Notes: a model not told the origin generated them from the letters alone. A stretch of 64,000 nucleotides of DNA from Hyphomicrobiales bacterium (GCA_017305925.1 JAFKJW010000181.1:1-64000), one strand, 5' to 3'. Positions 7,851 through 17,390 are shown, counted from the first letter of the stretch. Numbers and translations are program-made.

Positions 7851-10766
7851 ATGAACATCAAGGCCGACATTCCCGCGTTTATCGAGGAGATCGACTACGG
7901 CACGCCCGCCTCGGCGGCGGAAAAGACGGTGACGCTCACCGTCGACGGCCGCAGCGTGACGGTGCCGGAAGGCACCTCGATCATGCGCGCCGCGATGGAA
8001 GGCGGCGTCGAGATCCCGAAGCTGTGCGCGACCGACATGCTGGATTCCTTCGGCTCCTGCCGGGTCTGTCTGGTCGAGATCGACGGCCGCGCCGGAACCC
8101 CGGCCTCCTGCACCACGCCGGTCGGCGAGGGCATGGTGGTGCACACGCAGTCCGAGCGCCTGTCGGCGATCCGGCGCGGCGTCATGGAGCTCTATGTCTC
8201 GGATCATCCGGAAGGCTGGAACGAGAAGGCCGGCACCGGCGCCAGCGAGTTCGACCATGTCGCTGCCATGGTGGGCCTTGCGGAGAACCGCTATGGCGTC
8301 GAGGGCCGCAACCATGTGAAGCCGGACGGCGGCGTGGCGCCCGGCCACGGGTCGCTGACGGTCGACTATCTCGCCCGGGACGAGTCCAACCCGTATTTCA
8401 CCTACGATCCGGCGCAGTGCATCGTGTGCTCGCGCTGCGTGCGCGCCTGCGAGGAGGTGCAAGGCACCTTCGCGCTGACGATCGAGGGGCGCGGCTTCGA
8501 ATCGCGCATGGTCCCCGGCATGCACGAGGACTTCCTCGGTTCCGAATGCGTGTCCTGCGGCGCCTGCGTGCAGGCCTGCCCGACCGATGCGCTGCGTGAG
8601 AAATCGGTGCTGGAAAAGGGCCTGCCGGAGCGTTCCGTGGTGACGACCTGCGCCTATTGCGGCGTCGGCTGCAACTTCAAGGCCGAGGTGAAGGGCGACG
8701 AGGTCGTCCGCATGATGCCCTACAAGGCCGGCAAGGCCAATCACGGCCATTCCTGCGTCAAGGGCCGCTTCGCCTATGGCTACGCGACGCACAGGGACCG
8801 CATCCTGTCGCCGATGCTGCGCGAGAAGATCACCGATCCCTGGCGCGAGGTCACATGGGAAGAGGCGCTCTCCCACATCGCCAGCGAGTTCCGCCGCATC
8901 CAGTACCAGTACGGACGCGGCTCCATCGGCGGCATCACCTCCTCGCGCTGCACCAACGAGGAGACATACCTCGTGCAGAAGCTGGTGCGGCAGGGTTTCG
9001 GCAACAACAATGTCGATACCTGCGCCCGCGTCTGCCACTCGCCGACCGGCTACGGGCTGAACAGCACGCTTGGCACGTCGGCCGGCACCCAGGATTTCGA
9101 CTCGGTCGACGAAGCCGACGTGATCGTGGTGATCGGCGCCAACCCGACCGACGCGCATCCGGTCTTCGGCTCGCGCATGCGGCGGCGGCTGCGGGAGGGC
9201 GCCAAGCTGATCGTCATCGATCCGCGCCGCACCGACCTGCTCAACAGCGTGCATGTGAACTCGATGCTCCACCTGCCGCTGAAGCCCGGCACCAATGTCG
9301 CGATGCTGACGGCGCTCGCCCATGTGGTCGTCACCGAGAAGCTCTACAACGAGGACTACATCCGCGAGCGGTGCGACTGGGACGCCTTCCAGGACTGGGC
9401 GGAATTCGTTTCCGAGGCGCACAACAGCCCCGAGGAGCTTGCCAAATCCTGCGGCGTCGACGCGGAGGCGATCCGCGAGGCGGCCAGGATCTACGCGACG
9501 GGCGGCAACGCGGCCATCTATTACGGCCTCGGCGTCACCGAGCACAGCCAGGGCTCGACCGCGGTGATGGCGATCGCCAATCTCGCCATGGCCACCGGCA
9601 ACATAGGCCGCCGCGGCGTCGGCGTGAACCCACTGCGCGGCCAGAACAACGTCCAGGGTTCCTGCGACATGGGCTCCTTCCCGCACGAATTCCCGGGATA
9701 TCGCCATGTCGCCATCGATTCAGTGCGCAAGATCTACGAGGATCTGTGGGGCGTGAAGCTCGACAGCGAGCCGGGCCTGCGCATCCCCAACATGCTGGAC
9801 GCTGCCGTCGAGGGCACGTTCATGGGCATCTACATCCAGGGCGAGGACATCCTGCAGTCCGATCCCGACACAAGGCATGTGGCCGCCGGCCTGGAGGCCA
9901 TGGAATGCGTGGTGGTGCACGATCTCTTCCTCAACGAGACGGCGCGCTACGCGCATGTGTTCCTGCCGGGTTCCACCTTCCTGGAAAAGGACGGCACCTT
10001 CATCAATGCCGAAAGGCGGATCAACATGGTGCGCAAGGTGATCGAGCCCAAGGCGCGCTATTCCGACTGGGAGGCGACGCAGAAACTGGCACGGGTGCTC
10101 GGCCTCGACTGGAACTACACGCATCCCTCGCAGATCATGGACGAGATCGCGGCGACGACGCCGACCTTCGCCGGCGTCTCCTACGCGCTTCTCGATCGTG
10201 AGGGCTCGGTGCAGTGGCCGTGCAACGAGAAGGCGCCGCTCGGCACGCCGATCATGCATGTGGATGCCATCGTGCGCGGCAAGGGAAACTTCGTTCGCAC
10301 CGAATATGTCGCGACCGACGAGAAGACGGGACCGCGCTTCCCGCTGCTGCTCACCACCGGCCGCATCCTTTCGCAATACAATGTCGGCGCGCAGACCCGG
10401 CGCACCGAGAACGTGGTGTGGCACGCGGAGGACCGGCTGGAGATCCACCCGCACGACGCCGAGCAGCGCGGCATCCGCGACGGCGACTGGGTGCGCCTGC
10501 GCAGCCGCGCCGGCGAAACCACGCTGAGGGCGCTGATCACCGACCGGGTGGCGCCGGGCGTCGTCTACACGACCTTCCATCACCCCGACACACAGGCCAA
10601 TGTCGTCACCACCGATTTTTCGGACTGGGCGACCAATTGTCCCGAATACAAGGTGACGGCCGTGCAGGTTTCGCCGTCGAACGGCCCGACCGAATGGCAG
10701 CGCGACTATGAGGAACTGTCGCGGAAAACACGGCGCATCAAGGGACATCTGGAGGCGGCGGAATAG
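7851..10766 (+). CDS. fdsA: NAD-dependent formate dehydrogenase alpha subunit (molybdenum, Fe-S)
   Basis: A 971-residue catalytic subunit. Domains in order: an N-terminal [2Fe-2S] domain (Cys59, 70, 73, 87), a His/Cys segment, two ferredoxin-type [4Fe-4S] motifs (CIVCSRCVRAC at 190-200 and CVSCGACVQAC at 233-243), a MopB [4Fe-4S] motif (CAYCGVGC, 267-274), and the bis-MGD domains to the C-terminus. The molybdenum ligand is cysteine, not selenocysteine: CARVCHSPTG has Cys395 followed by the catalytic His396. It oxidises formate to CO2 in the cytoplasm, giving NADH for growth on C1 compounds or compounds that release formate. Confidence 0.96.
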   Translation: MNIKADIPAFIEEIDYGTPASAAEKTVTLTVDGRSVTVPEGTSIMRAAMEGGVEIPKLCATDMLDSFGSCRVCLVEIDGRAGTPASCTTPVGEGMVVHTQSERLSAIRRGVMELYVSDHPEGWNEKAGTGASEFDHVAAMVGLAENRYGVEGRNHVKPDGGVAPGHGSLTVDYLARDESNPYFTYDPAQCIVCSRCVRACEEVQGTFALTIEGRGFESRMVPGMHEDFLGSECVSCGACVQACPTDALREKSVLEKGLPERSVVTTCAYCGVGCNFKAEVKGDEVVRMMPYKAGKANHGHSCVKGRFAYGYATHRDRILSPMLREKITDPWREVTWEEALSHIASEFRRIQYQYGRGSIGGITSSRCTNEETYLVQKLVRQGFGNNNVDTCARVCHSPTGYGLNSTLGTSAGTQDFDSVDEADVIVVIGANPTDAHPVFGSRMRRRLREGAKLIVIDPRRTDLLNSVHVNSMLHLPLKPGTNVAMLTALAHVVVTEKLYNEDYIRERCDWDAFQDWAEFVSEAHNSPEELAKSCGVDAEAIREAARIYATGGNAAIYYGLGVTEHSQGSTAVMAIANLAMATGNIGRRGVGVNPLRGQNNVQGSCDMGSFPHEFPGYRHVAIDSVRKIYEDLWGVKLDSEPGLRIPNMLDAAVEGTFMGIYIQGEDILQSDPDTRHVAAGLEAMECVVVHDLFLNETARYAHVFLPGSTFLEKDGTFINAERRINMVRKVIEPKARYSDWEATQKLARVLGLDWNYTHPSQIMDEIAATTPTFAGVSYALLDREGSVQWPCNEKAPLGTPIMHVDAIVRGKGNFVRTEYVATDEKTGPRFPLLLTTGRILSQYNVGAQTRRTENVVWHAEDRLEIHPHDAEQRGIRDGDWVRLRSRAGETTLRALITDRVAPGVVYTTFHHPDTQANVVTTDFSDWATNCPEYKVTAVQVSPSNGPTEWQRDYEELSRKTRRIKGHLEAAE

Positions 10767-10922
10767 CCGTCCTGTCGAGATGCAGGCGCTCCGCTCCGTT
10801 TCCCTTCGGCTTCGCCCCCGCAGCCTCTCCCGTGACGGGGGCGGCTGGCGAAAGCCGGCGCTGCGGCGGACTGCCCTCCCTGGGAGGAAGGTAGCCGGCG
10901 GGCCAGGAGAGGGCGGCTCGGC

Positions 10923-11753
10923 ATGAAAGTCGGACGCCCTGCCGTCACCCCGGCCGCCCGCCTTGCCCGCCGCGGAGGCGGCATGACGAGCGCGCCGCGC
11001 ATGGTGCCCGAGGAAGTGCCGGTGGCGTTTTCCTATGCCGGCACCACCCATGCGGTCATGATGGCTTCCCCCGGCGATCTGGAGGACTTCGCGCTCGGTT
11101 TCTCGCTCACGGAAGGGATAGTCGGCAGGCCGGACGAGATCGAATCCATCGAGGTGGAGGATCTGGGCGCGGGCATCGACGTCCGGATCCGGCTGAGGGA
11201 TGCCGCCAACACCCGTTTCCAGGCACGCCGGCGCCGGCTCGCCGGTCCGGTGGGGTGCGGCCTGTGCGGCATCGAATCGATCGAGGAGGCGATGCGGTCG
11301 GCCGACACGGTCGGCGAGGCGAGGCTGGTGCTTTCGGCCGAGGACGTCACCGGCGCGGTGAGGCTGCTGTCGAAGCGGCAGCCGCTGCATGCCGAGACAG
11401 GCGCCGTGCATGCGGCCGGCCTTTACGTGCCGGGCCGGGGCGTCGTCATGGTGCGCGAGGACGTGGGCCGCCACAACGCGCTGGACAAGCTGGCCGGCGC
11501 GCTGGCGAAGGCGGGCATAGACGGCACCTCGGGCGCGGTCGTGGTCACGAGCCGCGTCTCCGTCGAGATGGTTCAGAAGACGGCCGCGATCGGCGCCCCG
11601 ATCATCATCGCCGTTTCGGCGCCCACCGCGCTCGCCATCCGCACCGCGGAGGAGGCGGGCATGACGCTGGCGGCGCTGGTGCGCGGAGACGAATTCGATA
11701 TCTTCACCCGGGCAGAACGGGTGAGCAGCGGAGTTTCAACGCATGTCGCATGA
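10923..11753 (+). CDS. fdhD: Formate dehydrogenase accessory sulfurtransferase
   Basis: A 276-residue FdhD protein. It carries the CGLCG motif (residues about 112-116) whose cysteines relay sulfur from a cysteine desulfurase to the Mo-bis-MGD cofactor of FdsA. Other family segments are GDLEDFALGFSLTEGI, TGAVHAAGLY and REDVGRHNALDKL. An AGGAGAGG site precedes the ATG. The 156 bases separating it from fdsA contain no gene. Its 3' end overlaps fdsD by 11 bases. Confidence 0.95.
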   Translation: MKVGRPAVTPAARLARRGGGMTSAPRMVPEEVPVAFSYAGTTHAVMMASPGDLEDFALGFSLTEGIVGRPDEIESIEVEDLGAGIDVRIRLRDAANTRFQARRRRLAGPVGCGLCGIESIEEAMRSADTVGEARLVLSAEDVTGAVRLLSKRQPLHAETGAVHAAGLYVPGRGVVMVREDVGRHNALDKLAGALAKAGIDGTSGAVVVTSRVSVEMVQKTAAIGAPIIIAVSAPTALAIRTAEEAGMTLAALVRGDEFDIFTRAERVSSGVSTHVA

Positions 11754-12039
11754 CGAGACCCATATCGCCGGCACCGAGGAAAAGCTGATGCGCATGGCCA
11801 ACCAGATCGCGACTTTCTTCCATTCCAAGCCGCGCGAGGAAGGCATCGCGGGGGTCGTCGATCACATCAACAAGTTCTGGGAGCCACGCATGCGGCGCCA
11901 TCTCTTCGAGATGATCGATGCGGGCAAGGCGGGCTTCGACGAGTTCGTGCTGGAAGCCGCGCCGAAGATCAGGCGGCCGCCGGTTCCGCAGGCGGGCCCG
12001 CCTCCCCAGCCGATCCCACATCCGGCAGGCACGACCTAA
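11743..12039 (+). CDS. fdsD: Formate dehydrogenase delta subunit
   Basis: A 98-residue FdsD protein: the core KLMRMANQIATFFHSKPREE plus IAGVVDHINKFWEPRMRR is the family signature. FdsD is needed for active FDH in Rhodobacter and Cupriavidus, probably helping cofactor insertion together with the FdsC/FdhD chaperone. The C-terminal tail is a Pro-rich extension. It overlaps the end of fdhD and closes the fds operon. Confidence 0.92.
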   Translation: MSHDETHIAGTEEKLMRMANQIATFFHSKPREEGIAGVVDHINKFWEPRMRRHLFEMIDAGKAGFDEFVLEAAPKIRRPPVPQAGPPPQPIPHPAGTT

Positions 12040-12391
12040 GGCAGGCTGCGCAGGTCGGCGCTTACGCGGGGGCCCTATCGGCCGGTACCGTCTCATCAGC
12101 AGTGGAACCTCCATCCGGGCGCGGCCGGACGGTTGTCCGTCAAGCCGGATCGTCGGGACTATGCGCGAGAGAATGCGAGGCAGGTCTCGGCAGCATGGAG
12201 CCGCGATGATGCAAGGGCCGAGGCGGCGGTCGCAGGCCAAGGGATCGCACACGATCCGTATCGTGTCGCCCTCGACCTGCAATTCGCGGTGCGCAACCGG
12301 TCGGGAGGGGTTGTCCGGAAGCCTATGACCGGTTGATGGTCTTCCGGCGGAGCCCCGCGAACGAACCCGTTGCGATTCAGCAGGAGCAAGC
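12040..12391 (+). other. Intergenic region
   Basis: 352 bases between fdsD and the UPF0303 gene. A forward frame from about 12133 to 12336 could start only at TTG with no ribosome site; I do not accept it as a gene. No terminator with a T-tract is visible. Confidence 0.4.
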
Positions 12392-12883
12392 ATGAACGCC
12401 GTCGGCGACATCGCGATCATTGCCGAACAGGAAAAGGCTTTGGTGTTTCCATCCTTCGACGAGGCAACGGCCTTTGCCGTCGGCTCGGCAATCCGCGAGC
12501 AGGGCCTGAAGCACGGCCTGCCGATCGTCGTCGACATCCAGACCTGGGACCGGCCGCTCTTCTACGCGGCGCTTCCGGGATCGACCGGCGACAATGCCAA
12601 TTGGGCGCGGCGCAAGCGCAATGTCGTGAAAGCATTCCTCAAGAGCACGTATCGCATGGTGCTGGAGCAGCAGAGCGAGGATCGGACCTTCAAGGTCGGC
12701 GCCGGTCTGGATCCGGCGGATTATGTCCTGGCGGGCGGCGGGTTTCCCCTGACGGTGCGGGGCGCCGGAGTGATCGGCGTCATCGCCGTGTCTGGCCTGC
12801 CAGAGCGCGAGGACCACAAGATCGTCGTCGCCGCCCTTGCCGAATATCTGGGGGTCGATTTGAATACGCTCGCGCTATCCTGA
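12392..12883 (+). CDS. UPF0303 / heme-degrading domain (HbpS-like) protein
   Basis: A 163-residue protein of the UPF0303 family (GlcG/HbpS-like fold). Seen: FDEATAFAVGSAIREQGLKHG, the conserved VVDIQTWDRPLFYAALPGSTGDN-type segment and ADYVLAGGGFPLTV. Relatives bind heme or corrinoids, or are found beside sugar and aldehyde catabolic genes; no enzymatic role is certain. CAGGAGCAAGC precedes the ATG. It lies 12 bases before the Dabb gene and is probably co-transcribed with it. Confidence 0.85.
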   Translation: MNAVGDIAIIAEQEKALVFPSFDEATAFAVGSAIREQGLKHGLPIVVDIQTWDRPLFYAALPGSTGDNANWARRKRNVVKAFLKSTYRMVLEQQSEDRTFKVGAGLDPADYVLAGGGFPLTVRGAGVIGVIAVSGLPEREDHKIVVAALAEYLGVDLNTLALS

Positions 12884-12895
12884 ATAGGTGTTCCC

Positions 12896-13213
12896 ATGAT
12901 CCGACATTGCGTCTTCATCCGCTTCAAGCCGACCGTCTCCGCAGCCCGCAAGGCTGAACTCTTCAGCGAAATCGAGGCCCTGAAGAATCATCTCCCCGGT
13001 CTTCTCGCGGTGCATGTCGGCGCGAATGTCAGCCCCGAGGCAGGCATGGACAAGGGGTTCTCGGACGGCTTCGTCGTCGACTTCACCGACAGTGCGGCGC
13101 GCGATGCCTATCTGGAGGATCCGGAGCACAAAGAGGTGGGCGGACGCCTCGTCGCCGCCGCGGAAGGCGGCGCCGCCGGCATCTTCGTCTATGACCTCGA
13201 AACCGCCGATTGA
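12896..13213 (+). CDS. Dabb (stress-responsive A/B barrel) protein
   Basis: A 105-residue dimeric ferredoxin-like barrel protein: it begins MIRHCVFIRFKP and contains the family stretch FSDGFVVDFTDSAARDAYL followed by DPEHKE. Dabb proteins include stress proteins and small oxygenase or cyclase-like enzymes; the reaction here is unknown. It is the last gene of the forward run and faces the minus-strand catabolic operon. Confidence 0.88.
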   Translation: MIRHCVFIRFKPTVSAARKAELFSEIEALKNHLPGLLAVHVGANVSPEAGMDKGFSDGFVVDFTDSAARDAYLEDPEHKEVGGRLVAAAEGGAAGIFVYDLETAD

Positions 13214-13304
13214 GATTTATCGAAGCCCCGGCCTTCTCGATGACCCGGCCGCAGACAGCAGGCGCCGAGCGACCGTTGCCGGTCGCCTTGCTCGCGTTCC
13301 GAAA

Positions 13305-14168
13305 TCAGCAGACCGAGCGAAAGCGCTCTATGCAGGTTTGCAGCACATCCCGCGGCGGCTTTTTCCACCAATCATTCGCGGAGAATATCTCGACCTCGCA
13401 CAGGCCGTCATAGCCGGCCTGCTCGACCGCCGAACGGATCGACTTCAGATCCGCCACGCCGTCGCCCATCATGCCCCGGTCGAGCAGGACGTCGCGCGTT
13501 TCGGCGAGCCAATCGCACAGATGGTAGCCGAGGATGCGCTGCCCGCCGGCGCGGGCGAGCTGTCCGGCAAGGCTCGTATCCCACCAGACGTGATAGACGT
13601 CCACCGCGATGCCGACCGCCGGATGGCCGATCGCCTCGCACAGGTCGACGGCGTCGCGGACGGTGACGAGGCAGGATCTGTCGCCGCCATAGACGGGGTG
13701 CAACGGCTCGAGCGCGAGCCGGACGCCGCGCCGGTCGGCCAGCGGCGCCATTTCAGCCACGGTCTCCGCGACGCGCTTGAGGCTTTCGCCCATGCCTTTC
13801 GTGCCCGGCTCGACCCCGCCCGTCACGATGGTCAGCACGCCTGCCCCCAATCCGGCCGCCATGTCGATGGAGGCCTCGAAATCGTCCAGCATTTTCTGGC
13901 GGGGTTGCGGCGCCGAAGGTCCGACCAGGAAAGGCGTTCGGCACAGGCCGGCGACCGTGAGGCCGGAGCGACGGGCATAGTCCCCGATCCGGACGGCCGC
14001 GCCGCCGATCTCCCGACGCCAGAACACGACGCCGCCGAGACCCAGCTCGCAGCAGGTGTCGATCACCTGTTCCGGCGACCATCCCGCGCCTTGGCCTTCG
14101 ACATTGTGCCCGAGCGTCGCGGTGTTCAGCGCCAGCGCCGAATGGTCGTCGGAAAAGTCGCGCATCAT
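13305..14168 (-). CDS. Sugar phosphate isomerase/epimerase-like TIM-barrel protein
   Basis: A 287-residue AP-endonuclease family 2/xylose isomerase-like TIM barrel. Seen: ADRRGVRLALEPLHPVYGGD, GIAVDVYHVWWD, and GYHLCDW, which supply the Glu/Asp/His metal ligands typical of this fold. The start overlaps the stop of the DUF993 gene (ATGA). It is the last gene of the ACAD-SDR-DUF993 operon, so it probably isomerises or cleaves an intermediate of that pathway. Specific substrate unknown. Confidence 0.85.
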   Translation of the reverse strand: MMRDFSDDHSALALNTATLGHNVEGQGAGWSPEQVIDTCCELGLGGVVFWRREIGGAAVRIGDYARRSGLTVAGLCRTPFLVGPSAPQPRQKMLDDFEASIDMAAGLGAGVLTIVTGGVEPGTKGMGESLKRVAETVAEMAPLADRRGVRLALEPLHPVYGGDRSCLVTVRDAVDLCEAIGHPAVGIAVDVYHVWWDTSLAGQLARAGGQRILGYHLCDWLAETRDVLLDRGMMGDGVADLKSIRSAVEQAGYDGLCEVEIFSANDWWKKPPRDVLQTCIERFRSVC

Positions 14169-15313
14169 GCGCCGTAGAGCGCGAGCAACGCCTTCATGCG
14201 GTGCGTCGCGAGGTCGGGATCGCGCAGCAGGCCGCATCCGTCGGCCAGCCGGAACGTTTCGGTGAAATAGGGCAAGGGCCGCATCGCCTGCGCACCGTTC
14301 AACATCACGAAGTGTTCCTGGAAGCCGTTCAGCCAGGCGAGAAACACCACGCCGGTCTTGTAATACTGCGTCGGCGCCTTGAAGATCAGCCGGGCCAGCG
14401 GGACGGTCGGATCGAGCGTGGCGCGGAAACCGGCCGTGTCGCCTGCCGCGAGCTGCGACATCGCATAGGCCGCGGCAGGCGCCAGCGGATCGAATATGCC
14501 GAGCAGCGCATGCGAATGGCCCTGATCGTCGCCCGCGATGAGCTCGGGATAGTTGAAGTCGTCCCCGGTATACATCCTCACGCCGGCCGGCAGGCGGCGG
14601 CGCATGGCGATCTCCTTGTCCTTGTCGAGCAGCGAAATCTTGATCCCGTCGACCTTGGCCTTGCTGCCCTTGATGACCGACAGGGCGGTTTCGAGCGCGC
14701 CTTCGAAGCTGCCGCTGCCCCAATATCCGGCGAGCGCCGGGTCGAACATCTCGCCCAGCCAGTGCAGGATGACCGGCCGGTCGCACCCTTCGAGCACCTC
14801 GCGATAGACTTTCGCATAGTCGTCCGGCGACGTCGCGACCCTGGCCAGCGCGCGGCTCGCCATCAGGATGATGCGTCCGCCGAGCTTCTGGACGGCGTCG
14901 ACCTGCTCGAAATAGGCACGTCGCACGTCATCCAGGGAGCGCGCATCGCCGGCGTGGAGGTGATCCGTGCCCGCGCCGTTGAAGACCAGCGCGTCCGGCA
15001 TCTCGCTGCGCGTGCGGCGGATCAGTTCAAGCGCGCCCGGCCAGTCGAGGCCCATGCCGCGCTGCGCGGTGTCCATCGCCTCCGCGATGCCGAGGCCCAG
15101 CGAGACGAGATGGCGGCGGAAGGCCATCGTCGCATCCCAGTCTATGGCCGCGGGACCCGACGGGTCCGAGGCCGTGAACGGATCAGCCACCACATGGGCG
15201 GCGGAAAATACCACCCGGTTGAAGTTCCGGTCGAACGGGACGGCGCCGACCGGCTTGCCGATCACCTCATAGGGAACGCGCCTGCCTTCGTGATCCGGAA
15301 GATCGATCTTCAT
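14165..15313 (-). CDS. DUF993 family protein (dihydrodipicolinate synthase-like aldolase)
   Basis: A 382-residue DUF993 protein with a DapA-like TIM barrel. A likely Schiff-base lysine lies in VDGIKISLLD, and YTGDDFNYPEL follows. The family is usually paired with sugar isomerase/epimerase genes in Rhizobiales, suggesting aldol cleavage or dehydration of an oxidised sugar acid. AGGGAGA sits ten bases before the ATG. Flanked by the TIM-barrel isomerase (4-base overlap) and the SDR (13-base gap) in one operon. Confidence 0.85.
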   Translation of the reverse strand: MKIDLPDHEGRRVPYEVIGKPVGAVPFDRNFNRVVFSAAHVVADPFTASDPSGPAAIDWDATMAFRRHLVSLGLGIAEAMDTAQRGMGLDWPGALELIRRTRSEMPDALVFNGAGTDHLHAGDARSLDDVRRAYFEQVDAVQKLGGRIILMASRALARVATSPDDYAKVYREVLEGCDRPVILHWLGEMFDPALAGYWGSGSFEGALETALSVIKGSKAKVDGIKISLLDKDKEIAMRRRLPAGVRMYTGDDFNYPELIAGDDQGHSHALLGIFDPLAPAAAYAMSQLAAGDTAGFRATLDPTVPLARLIFKAPTQYYKTGVVFLAWLNGFQEHFVMLNGAQAMRPLPYFTETFRLADGCGLLRDPDLATHRMKALLALYGA

Positions 15314-15326
15314 GGACGGAATCTCC

Positions 15327-16106
15327 CTAGAATCTTTGAACCAGCATGCCCGCGTCGGCCGAGATGACCTGACCGGTCGTATATGGCAGTTCGCCGCCGG
15401 CAAGCGTGGCGATGATGCGGCCGACGTCTTCCGGATGACCCATGCGCGGGAGAAGCGTCAGTCCCTCCTCCCGGATGCGCCGCTCATAGCTCTCCCTGGC
15501 CACGCTGGTCATGGCGGTCTCGATGATGCCGGGCTGGATGTCGTAGACCGCGATGCCTTCCATGCCGAGACGCACGGCGAAGACCTTCGAGGTCATGGCC
15601 GCGGCCGCCTTGGAGGCACAATATTCGCCGCGCTGGACGGCCACGGCGGTCGCGTTGGACGAGGAGACGTTGACCAGGCTGTAGAACCGGCCGTCGTCGC
15701 GGACGCGCTTCACGAGCCGCCGCGCGAAGGCCTGGCTGAGGAAGAACATGGCTTTGGCGTTGACCGCCATGCAGCGGTCGTAGCTTTCCTCGCTGACGTC
15801 GAGCAGATCGCCCCGCGACAGGACGGACACGCCGGCATTGTTGACGAGCGTCGAAAGTTCTCCGATGCCGGCCTCGGCCGCGTCGAGCATGGCCGCTTGG
15901 CCCGCCAGGTCCGAGACGTCGCCGACGACCTTGACGACCTTGCCGCCATGGGCGGCGACGGCATCGCGGGCTGCGGTCAGCTCGGCGTCGTCCGCCAGGC
16001 CGTTCAATGCGACGTCGAAGCCCTTCTTCGCCAGCTCGACGGCAGCCGCGAGGCCGATGCCCCGGCTCGATCCCGTGACCAGCGCGGCCTGCCTGCGGGT
16101 GCTCAT
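15327..16106 (-). CDS. SDR family oxidoreductase (3-ketoacyl-ACP reductase-like)
   Basis: A 259-residue classical short-chain dehydrogenase. Rossmann motif TGSSRGIG is near the N-terminus, then NNAGVSVL, the active-site YCASK and the Ser in VSSSNATAV. It ends GQVISADAGMLVQRF, the usual tetramer-forming tail. It is annotated in relatives as 3-ketoacyl-ACP reductase or sugar dehydrogenase; here it probably oxidises a hydroxyl on the pathway intermediate. It overlaps the acyl-CoA dehydrogenase by 4 bases. Confidence 0.88.
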   Translation of the reverse strand: MSTRRQAALVTGSSRGIGLAAAVELAKKGFDVALNGLADDAELTAARDAVAAHGGKVVKVVGDVSDLAGQAAMLDAAEAGIGELSTLVNNAGVSVLSRGDLLDVSEESYDRCMAVNAKAMFFLSQAFARRLVKRVRDDGRFYSLVNVSSSNATAVAVQRGEYCASKAAAAMTSKVFAVRLGMEGIAVYDIQPGIIETAMTSVARESYERRIREEGLTLLPRMGHPEDVGRIIATLAGGELPYTTGQVISADAGMLVQRF

Positions 16107-17248
16107 GCCGCCGCACCATGCTTCAGCAGTTCGCGGGCGATGATCGCCCGCTGGATCTGGTTGGTGCCCTCGTAAATCTGCGTGATCTTCGCATCGCGAT
16201 AGAGCCGCTCGACCTCGAAACCGCGAATGTAGCCGCTGCCGCCGAATATCTGCACGGCGTCGGCGGACCGTGCAACCGCCATGTCCGAGGCGAACCACTT
16301 GGCCATCGAGCAGTAGCGGGTCGCGTCCTCGCCGGCGTCGATCTTGGCGGCTGCGCTATGGACCAGAAGCCGGGCGGCCTCCACGTCGCGGGCGATGTCG
16401 GCGAGCAGCCATTGCACGCCCTGGAAGTCCGAGATCGCCTTGCCGAACTGCTTGCGCTGGCGGGCGTATTCGAGCGCGGCTTCCAGCCCGGCCTGCCCGA
16501 TGCCCACCGCTAGGGAGGCGATGCCGACGCGGCCCTTGTCGAGCACGCTCATCATCATATGGAAACCGCGGTTCTCCTCGCCGAGCAGGGCGTCGCCGGG
16601 AAGGCGGACATCGGAAAACGTCAGCGCGCCGACCTGGCTCGCGCGCTGGCCCATCTTGTGCTCCTTCGGGCCGCGCTCCACTCCCTTCGAATGAAGGTCG
16701 ACGATGAAAATGCTCATGCCGCGATTGCCGGCTTCCTTGTCGGTACGCGCGAGCACGAAGCCGACATCCGCGACGGGGGCATTGTGAATCCAGATCTTTC
16801 CGCCGCTCAGCACCCACCCGTCGCCGTCCCTCGCGGCGGTGGTGCGGATGCCGGACACGTCCGTGCCCGCTTCCGGCTCGGTGATGCAGTAGGCCGCCTT
16901 CCTGTCGGCCGAAAGCAGGCCGGCGAGCCAATGCTTCCGCTGGGCGTCGGTCCCGTGGCGCACGAGCAGGCTGGAGACGAGCTCGACCAGCCCGCACTGG
17001 TCGGCCACCGACGCGTAGCCGCGCGACAGCTCCTCCATGACGAGCGCGTAGGTGACGGTGTCGAACCCCGGCCCCCCCATCTCCTCCGGCACACCGATGC
17101 CGAAAAGGCCGAGCTCTCCCATCTGCCTGTAGAGCTCCTCCGGGAAGCGTTCCTCGCGGTCCAACTCTTCCGCCATCGGCCGGATGACGTCGTCGGCGAA
17201 ATGCCGCGCCATGTCGCGGACCTGAGCCTGGGTCTCGGTCAGCTTCAC
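16103..17248 (-). CDS. Acyl-CoA dehydrogenase
   Basis: A 381-residue FAD enzyme of the short/medium-chain acyl-CoA dehydrogenase family. Seen: CITEPEAGTD and GGKIWIHNA (FAD and substrate contacts), RKQFGKAISDFQGVQW, QIFGGSGYIRGFEVERLYRDA, and the catalytic-base motif IYEGTNQIQ. I place the start at a GTG six bases after GGAGG rather than at the TTG four codons upstream. It is the first gene of the minus-strand operon; a palindromic TetR-type site covers its leader. It introduces a C2-C3 double bond into an acyl-CoA. Confidence 0.92.
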   Translation of the reverse strand: MKLTETQAQVRDMARHFADDVIRPMAEELDREERFPEELYRQMGELGLFGIGVPEEMGGPGFDTVTYALVMEELSRGYASVADQCGLVELVSSLLVRHGTDAQRKHWLAGLLSADRKAAYCITEPEAGTDVSGIRTTAARDGDGWVLSGGKIWIHNAPVADVGFVLARTDKEAGNRGMSIFIVDLHSKGVERGPKEHKMGQRASQVGALTFSDVRLPGDALLGEENRGFHMMMSVLDKGRVGIASLAVGIGQAGLEAALEYARQRKQFGKAISDFQGVQWLLADIARDVEAARLLVHSAAAKIDAGEDATRYCSMAKWFASDMAVARSADAVQIFGGSGYIRGFEVERLYRDAKITQIYEGTNQIQRAIIARELLKHGAAA

Positions 17249-17263
17249 CGGATCCTCCAATAA

Positions 17264-17279
17264 ATAACCATCTAGTTAC
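17264..17279. promoter_or_regulatory. Palindromic operator, site 1 (TetR-type)
   Basis: ATAACCATCTAGTTAC: arms RTAAC and GTTAY separated by six bases. It lies 15 bases upstream of the GTG of the acyl-CoA dehydrogenase. The same arrangement occurs at 17375, 21281 and 30154. Confidence 0.75.
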
Positions 17280-17374
17280 TTAATAAAGAAGCGGCGTATG
17301 GCTGTCAACATGATGCCGGGGCGGGCTCGCCGATCGATAGGGCGCCGGCTTGCGTTTTTATCGGGTCCCCGATA

Positions 17375-17390
17375 GTAACTATCCGGTTAC
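17375..17390. promoter_or_regulatory. Palindromic operator, site 2 (TetR-type)
   Basis: GTAACTATCCGGTTAC, with perfect GTAAC/GTTAC arms and a six-base spacer. It lies 17 bases before the ATG of the first aldo/keto reductase and faces site 1 across the divergent promoter region. Confidence 0.78.

Noticed and set aside
6176..7870. Long reverse-strand open frames opposite fdsB and fdsA, and similar ones across the window
   Set aside because: They are antisense shadows typical of GC-rich coding DNA; the forward products carry full family motifs.
12133..12336. Small ORF upstream of the UPF0303 gene
   Set aside because: It has only a TTG start, no ribosome site and no recognisable family.
13268..13285. 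Hairpin GCGACC...GGTCGC between convergent genes as a terminator
   Set aside because: The stem is only six base pairs and no T-tract follows on either side.
17249..17260. TTG start four codons upstream for the acyl-CoA dehydrogenase
   Set aside because: The GGAGG that would serve as ribosome site lies inside that extension, six bases before a GTG, so the GTG is preferred.
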